This document shows, piece after piece, positions 59,630 through 64,000 of a stretch of 64,000 nt of DNA (positions within the stretch are counted from its first letter, which is position 1; each line of letters begins with the position of its first letter). Source of the DNA: Paenalicyclobacillus macrosporangiidus (GTDB taxonomy: Bacteria; Bacillota; Bacilli; Alicyclobacillales; Alicyclobacillaceae); NCBI RefSeq assembly GCF_900116805.1, contig NZ_FPBV01000005.1, positions 1 to 64,000 of the forward strand, given 5' to 3'. The notes under the pieces are model-generated. The model made no database searches and was not told the origin of the DNA. It worked only from the letters and a program-made list of their open reading frames with translations. A program made the translations under genes and the position numbers.

Positions 59630-61675
59630 TCATCTTTTGTTCGGCCACCACCGCCGCCACCACTGCGCTCCGGCCGCGCCGGGCCGGTCCGGGACCGGAG
59701 TGTGCAGCGGACAGAACGCCGAGGGCTCCGTCTCCGGGACGAAGTAGTCCGTCTCCGTGGTGCTGCAGGCGCTGGTGGCGAGCTTGGCGGTCACCGGATC
59801 GATGGTGCGCCGGACGAGGCCCGCCGGCGCCGAGAACCAGGGGCCGGGCAGCCGCTGCTGGGCGGTGCCCATGAATTTGGCCCAGATGGGCGCCGCCAGG
59901 TGGGACTCGGCGAGGCCGAGCGGCCGGTTGTCGTCGTAACCCACCCAGACCGCGCACACCAGGCGCGGCGTGTAGCCGACCATCCAGGCGTCGGTGTTGG
60001 TCGTCCCCGTCTTGGCTGCCGCCGTCCCATGCAGGTAGTGGCGGACGCTGTAGCCGGTCCCGCCCGGCTCAAGGACGCTGCGCATCAGGTCGGTCATCTG
60101 GAACGCCACCGCTTCCGGCACCGCCCGCCGGCGGCTGGGCGCCGTGGCGAAGTCGCGCCCCTGGCGGCCGTCGTGCACCGCTTCCACCGCGTAGGGCGTG
60201 ACCGCGAATCCACCGTTGGCGAGGGCGGCGTACGCCGCCGCCATCTCCAGCGGGCTGACCGGGAACACGCCGAGGGCGAGCGACGGGTAGGGTTGCATCG
60301 GTGTGGAGATGCCCATCTTCCGCGCCGTCTCGATGACGGCCTCCGGCCCCAGCTCCAGGTTGGCCGTGACCGCGTACACGTTGTCCGATCTCGCCAGGGC
60401 CTCGCGCAGGGTGAGCGGCCGGTGTGCGTAGATGCCGCCGTAATCGCGCACCGTGTAGGTCTTGTCCTGGTCGTACAGAAAGGTGGTCATCTCGCTCGCG
60501 ACCTGCCGGTCGGGCGTCCAGCCGTGCTCGAGGGCGGCCGCGTACAGCACCGCCTTGAAGGTCGATCCCGGTTGGCGCTCCGCAAACACGCGGTTGTAAG
60601 GGCTCTGCGCGAAGTCGCGGCCGCCGGCCAGCGCGCGGATGGCGCCCGTCTGCGGATCGAGGGCGACGAGCGCCGCCTGGATGCCGCTTCCCCGTGGCAG
60701 CGTGCTGGCGATGGCCCGTTCGGCGGCCTGCTGCAGCATCGGATCGAGGGTCGTTGTGATTTGGATGCCGCCTTGATCCAGATCCTCGGGGGCCAGGTGG
60801 AAACGGCGCTCCACCTCCCGCACCGCCGCCGCCGTGAAGTACGGGGCGGCGAGCGGGCGGCGTTGGACCGGCGCGATGGAGAGATGCTCCCGCGCGGCCG
60901 CTTCGGCTTCCTGCCGGGTGAGGAAGCCCGCCTGCACCATGCGGTCGAGCACTTCGCGCTGGCGGCGCACGGCGGCCTCCGGGTGCGCGACGGGGGAGTA
61001 CAGACCGGGGCCCTTCGGAAGTCCGGCGAGCAGGGCGCATTCGGCCACGGACAGGTCCCGGACGGGCTTGTTGAAATACACCTCGCTCGCCGCGGCGACG
61101 CCGTAGGCGCCTTCTCCGTAGTAGACGGTGTTCAGGTACTGTTCCAGGATGGCGGACTTGCTCTCGTGCAGCTCCAGTTGCAGGGCGTACAGGGCCTCCC
61201 GCACCTTGCGCCCGAGGGTCCGGTCCTGGGTGAGGAACAGGTTTTTCGCCAACTGCTGGGTGATGGTCGACCCGCCTTGGACGATACTCCCGTGGCGCAG
61301 ATTGACCCATGTGGCGCGCAGCAGGGACTTCGGATTGAACGCGTGGTGCTGGTAGAACTTCTGGTCCTCGGCGGCGAGGGTCGCCTCCTGCAGGGCGGCG
61401 GGGATGTCCTGCAGCAGGACGTGGCCGGCGCGGGCCCCCTTGGGGGTCCACTCGGCCAGGCGCGTCCCGTCCGCCGCGTCGATGTGCGTGGGGTGGACGA
61501 AGCTCTGGTCCGGCAGCGGAGCCGTCCGGAGGATCAGCAAAAGCCCGGTCATGCCGGCGAAGCCGCCGACCAGCGGGATCGCCAGGTACTTGGTCCACCA
61601 CGGGGTCTTTCGCCACCAGTGCGCTGCGCCCCCGCCCGCTTGCGCGCGTCCGGCGGGCGTCTGCTCGAAGGCCAT
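59630..61675 (-). CDS. class A penicillin-binding protein (PbpG/PBP1-type)
   Basis: Bifunctional peptidoglycan synthase (681 aa). One N-terminal membrane helix (about residues 30-50), a GT51 glycosyltransferase domain with the catalytic Glu in [14 protein letters not shown] and [14 protein letters not shown], then a transpeptidase domain with SxxK (QPGSTFKAV), SDN and KTGTT. A divergent position next to speE-speB is like B. subtilis pbpG, a sporulation PBP. ATG at 61675 behind GGAGGGAA decides the start. Confidence 0.93.
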   Translation of the reverse strand: MAFEQTPAGRAQAGGGAAHWWRKTPWWTKYLAIPLVGGFAGMTGLLLILRTAPLPDQSFVHPTHIDAADGTRLAEWTPKGARAGHVLLQDIPAALQEATLAAEDQKFYQHHAFNPKSLLRATWVNLRHGSIVQGGSTITQQLAKNLFLTQDRTLGRKVREALYALQLELHESKSAILEQYLNTVYYGEGAYGVAAASEVYFNKPVRDLSVAECALLAGLPKGPGLYSPVAHPEAAVRRQREVLDRMVQAGFLTRQEAEAAAREHLSIAPVQRRPLAAPYFTAAAVREVERRFHLAPEDLDQGGIQITTTLDPMLQQAAERAIASTLPRGSGIQAALVALDPQTGAIRALAGGRDFAQSPYNRVFAERQPGSTFKAVLYAAALEHGWTPDRQVASEMTTFLYDQDKTYTVRDYGGIYAHRPLTLREALARSDNVYAVTANLELGPEAVIETARKMGISTPMQPYPSLALGVFPVSPLEMAAAYAALANGGFAVTPYAVEAVHDGRQGRDFATAPSRRRAVPEAVAFQMTDLMRSVLEPGGTGYSVRHYLHGTAAAKTGTTNTDAWMVGYTPRLVCAVWVGYDDNRPLGLAESHLAAPIWAKFMGTAQQRLPGPWFSAPAGLVRRTIDPVTAKLATSACSTTETDYFVPETEPSAFCPLHTPVPDRPGAAGAQWWRRWWPNKR

Positions 61676-61783
61676 CCGCTTCCCTCCTGGCAGGGCTGAT
61701 TTGGGCGGTTGCCCAATGTTTTCCGGTAGTATGCACCGGAACATCCATAGAAATGCAGGGCGCCGGATGGGGATGCGCTCTCG

Positions 61784-61811
61784 TTTACCCATGCGGTTGG
61801 TTTGGTATAAT
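61784..61811 (+). promoter_or_regulatory. speE-speB promoter
   Basis: A perfect TATAAT (61806-61811) with extended TGG before it, and a weak TTTACC (61784-61789) 16 bases upstream. Start point near 61818. Confidence 0.6.
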
Positions 61812-61848
61812 ACAGCGTGTTTGTGGAGACTCGGAGGTGATTCAGTTG

Positions 61849-62682
61849 GTGCCAGCGGAGCTTTGGTTCACCGAGCGGCAGAACGACAACCTGACGATTG
61901 GCTTGCGGATCCGCAAGATTCTTCATTCGGAACAGACCGAATACCAGACGCTGGACGTGGTCGAGACGGTGCAGTACGGCAACCTGCTCGTGCTCGACGG
62001 GTGCGTGATGACGACCGACAAGGACGAGTTCGTGTACCACGAGATGATTGCCCACGTCCCGATGCACACGCACCCGAACCCGAAGAAGGTCCTCGTGGTC
62101 GGCGGCGGAGACGGCGGCGCCATCCGCGAGGTCGTGAAACACCCGAGCGTCGAAAAGGCGGTGTTGGCGGAGATCGATGAGCGGGTGATTGAGAACGCCA
62201 AGCGGTACTTCCCGCAGATTGCGCAGGGGTTCTCCGATCCGCGGGTCGAGATCCAGGTGACGGACGGCATCCGGCACGTGCAGGAGCATCCCGGGGAGTA
62301 CGACGTCATCCTCGTGGATTCGACCGATCCGGTGGGGCCCGCGGCGGGCCTCTTCGCGCGCGATTTCTACCAGGCCGTGTACAACGCGCTCAAGGAGGAC
62401 GGGCTGTTCGTGGCGCAGACGGAGTCCCCCTTCGTCAACCAGGACCTCGTCCGCGGCGTCTTCCAGGACGTGAAGAGCGTGTTCCCCATCACCGAGTTGT
62501 ACCTGGCCTACGTGCCGACGTATCCGACGGGCATGTGGAGCTTCACGATGGGCAGCAAGCGGTACCATCCCCTGCGGGATCGCCAGCCGGCACGCACCGC
62601 GGACACGCGGTACTACACGGAGGCGGTGCATGAGGCGGCGTTCACGTTGCCCCGCTTCGTCGAGGAGCTCTTGAAGGGATGA
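61849..62682 (+). CDS. speE: spermidine synthase SpeE
   Basis: Aminopropyltransferase (277 aa) that makes spermidine from putrescine and decarboxylated SAM. Motifs: [38 protein letters not shown], and the catalytic Asp in [10 protein letters not shown]. The GTG at 61849 (PAELWFTE) matches other SpeE starts and is 8 bases from GGAGGTGA; the TTG at 61846 is an alternative. Overlaps speB by ATGA. Confidence 0.95.
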   Translation: MPAELWFTERQNDNLTIGLRIRKILHSEQTEYQTLDVVETVQYGNLLVLDGCVMTTDKDEFVYHEMIAHVPMHTHPNPKKVLVVGGGDGGAIREVVKHPSVEKAVLAEIDERVIENAKRYFPQIAQGFSDPRVEIQVTDGIRHVQEHPGEYDVILVDSTDPVGPAAGLFARDFYQAVYNALKEDGLFVAQTESPFVNQDLVRGVFQDVKSVFPITELYLAYVPTYPTGMWSFTMGSKRYHPLRDRQPARTADTRYYTEAVHEAAFTLPRFVEELLKG

Positions 62683-63632
62683 GGCGGTCCGGCGTACTGC
62701 GCGGCGTCCCCGATGGCACCGGCGGCGGGGCGGGGGGTGCCGGCGCGGCGGCGGCCGGGGGCTGGATCCCCGCGATCGATCGCGCCTACAGCGGCGACCT
62801 CTTCATCGGGGCGACGGCCGACTTCGCCAGCGCCCAGGCGGTGATCTACGGCATGCCGATGGATTGGACGGTGTCCTTCCGGGCCGGCACCCGGCTCGGA
62901 CCGGCCCGCATCCGCGAGGTGTCCATCGGCCTCGAGGAGTACAGCCCGTACCTCGACCGGGACCTGCGCGACATCCGCTACCACGACGCCGGGGATGTGC
63001 CTTTGCCGTTCGGCAACCCGCAGAAGAGCGTGGAGGCCCTGTACACCTTCGTGCGGCAGCTGTTCGCGGCGGACAAGTTCCCGCTCGGCCTGGGCGGAGA
63101 GCACCTGGCCTCGTGGGGGCCGATGCGTGCGGCGTGGGAGAAGTATCCCGACCTCTGCGTCGTCCACATCGACGCCCACACGGACCTGCGCGAACACTAT
63201 GAAGGGGAGCCGTATTCCCACGCCACCGTGATCCGCAAGGTGTGCGACGCCATCGGCCCGGACCGGGTGTACCAGTTCGGCATCCGTTCGGGGACCCGGG
63301 AGGAGTTCGCCTGGGCGCGCCAGCACACGCATTTCTTCCCGTTCGACGTGGCGGAGCCGCTGGAGAGGGTGCTGCCCGAGCTGGAGGGCCGTCCGGTGTA
63401 CGTCACCTGGGACATCGACGTGTTCGATCCCGCGTACGCCCCGGGGACGGGTACAGCGGAGCACGGGGGCATCACGCCGCATGAAGGGTTCCGGGCGATG
63501 CAACTACTGAGCCGGCTGAACGTGGTCGGCTTCGACATCGTCGAGGTGGCGCCGGTCATCGACCCGAGCGAGCTGTCGCAGATCCTGGCCGCGAAGCTGG
63601 TGCGCGAGGCGTTGCTTGCGTTCGTGCGGTGA
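62679..63632 (+). CDS. speB: agmatinase SpeB
   Basis: Binuclear manganese ureohydrolase (317 aa) that makes putrescine from agmatine, feeding SpeE. Metal-binding motifs [17 protein letters not shown] and [15 protein letters not shown] are intact. Compared with B. subtilis SpeB, about 30 residues rich in Gly and Ala precede the core, which begins at [13 protein letters not shown]. No in-frame ATG or GTG codon removes the extension. Confidence 0.94.
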   Translation: MRRSGVLRGVPDGTGGGAGGAGAAAAGGWIPAIDRAYSGDLFIGATADFASAQAVIYGMPMDWTVSFRAGTRLGPARIREVSIGLEEYSPYLDRDLRDIRYHDAGDVPLPFGNPQKSVEALYTFVRQLFAADKFPLGLGGEHLASWGPMRAAWEKYPDLCVVHIDAHTDLREHYEGEPYSHATVIRKVCDAIGPDRVYQFGIRSGTREEFAWARQHTHFFPFDVAEPLERVLPELEGRPVYVTWDIDVFDPAYAPGTGTAEHGGITPHEGFRAMQLLSRLNVVGFDIVEVAPVIDPSELSQILAAKLVREALLAFVR

Positions 63633-63643
63633 AGGCGCGGTGA

Positions 63644-63665
63644 GGGGCGGCCGGATGGCCGCCCC
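63644..63665 (+). terminator. hairpin after speB
   Basis: GGGGCGGCC (63644-63652) and GGCCGCCCC (63657-63665) pair around GGAT, followed by GGTTTG. There is only a short T-run, so it is a probable terminator. Confidence 0.5.
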
Positions 63666-63686
63666 GGTTTGCGGAGGAGGGGCGAC

Positions 63687-64000
63687 ATGTACTGGTTGGC
63701 CGCGGACGATTTCCGCAAGCCGGTGACGGTGTCCTGGGTCCGCCGGGTGTCCGAGGTGGATTCCGTGGCGTCCCCGGAGGACTTGGGGACGGCTGAGGTG
63801 CAGGTGGAGCGCTGCAAGGCGGACGGGGTCTGGGTACAGCGCGCCGGCACCCATTTTCTCACCTACGCCGATCCCGCCGACCGGCCCGGGGACGGTAGGC
63901 GCCCGGATCAGACCACGCTGCGCCTCAAGCCGGACCAGGTGGTGCTGTCGCGCTTCGGCGAGATCGCGTGGCATCACACCTTTGCCTCCGGGCGGGAGAC
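63687..64000 (+). CDS. DUF1934 (YwiB-like) protein, partial
   Basis: The first 104 codons of a protein that continues past the window edge. It shows the YwiB/DUF1934 beta-barrel pattern: FRKPVTVSWV, WVQRAGTHFLTYADP, TTLRLKPDQVVLSRFGEIAW. Function is unknown; in related genomes it can precede argS. ATG at 63687 after GGAGGAGG. Confidence 0.7.
   Translation, partial: MYWLAADDFRKPVTVSWVRRVSEVDSVASPEDLGTAEVQVERCKADGVWVQRAGTHFLTYADPADRPGDGRRPDQTTLRLKPDQVVLSRFGEIAWHHTFASGRE

Noticed and set aside
57902-61699. Plus-strand open frame of 1265 codons opposite aspB and the penicillin-binding protein gene
   Set aside because: It spans two genuine genes on the opposite strand and their intergenic gap. 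Arg/Gly/His-rich translation is typical of antisense frames at this GC content.

Overview
The window is the replication-origin region of a GC-rich, spore-forming Firmicute. Gene order is the conserved Bacillales origin order. The 16S rRNA 5' end reads most like Alicyclobacillaceae (inference from recall, no alignment run), and TTG/GTG starts with strong purine-rich ribosome binding sites are common. Spore-related genes (a YyaC-type DUF1256 protein, a possible SpoVIF-like protein, a pbpG-type penicillin-binding protein next to speE-speB) support an endospore former.

Left arm (1-9.4 kb, minus strand): the 16S rRNA 5' end with its promoter, a possible 36-residue membrane protein, gyrA, gyrB, remB, recF, dnaN and dnaA. 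oriC is bipartite. One DnaA-box cluster with a DnaA-trio lies between dnaA and dnaN (7.80-7.90 kb). A second, highly palindromic cluster lies between dnaA and rpmH (9.43-9.63 kb). Transcription points away from oriC on both sides, so most genes are co-oriented with replication.

Right arm (9.7-34 kb, plus strand): rpmH-rnpA-yidD-yidC-jag-mnmE-mnmG-rsmG, then noc-soj-parB with one perfect parS inside parB. Next come DUF554, DUF4446, a lipid kinase, yyaC (minus), a CvpA-like protein, an MscS channel, DUF951, a molybdopterin oxidoreductase, a flavin amine oxidase split by an in-frame amber codon, a tiny basic peptide gene on the minus strand, ychF, rpsF-ssb-rpsR, a MazG-like gene, a yybS-type DUF2232 gene, rplI and dnaB. 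The usual yaaA (between dnaN and recF) and gdpP (between yybS and rplI) are absent from their positions.

34-42 kb: the complete walRKHIJ cell-wall signalling operon, an HtrA-type protease and rlmH. 42-64 kb is more variable: a TerC-family protein with aspartate 4-decarboxylase; a patatin-like protein with an altered oxyanion loop and a divergent MFS exporter; a SAM-I riboswitch in front of metH and a yitJ-type bifunctional gene; two multi-membrane GT-C-like genes; a lipoprotein; a possible SpoVIF-like gene; an aspartate aminotransferase; a class A penicillin-binding protein; speE-speB; and the start of a DUF1934 gene.

Most of the window is ordinary core genome. I found no CRISPR array, tRNA, insertion sequence or prophage, and no clearly new multi-gene system. 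The best second-look items are the oriC architecture, the amber-interrupted oxidase, the small ORFs, the altered patatin loop and the natural alanine at the GyrA quinolone position.
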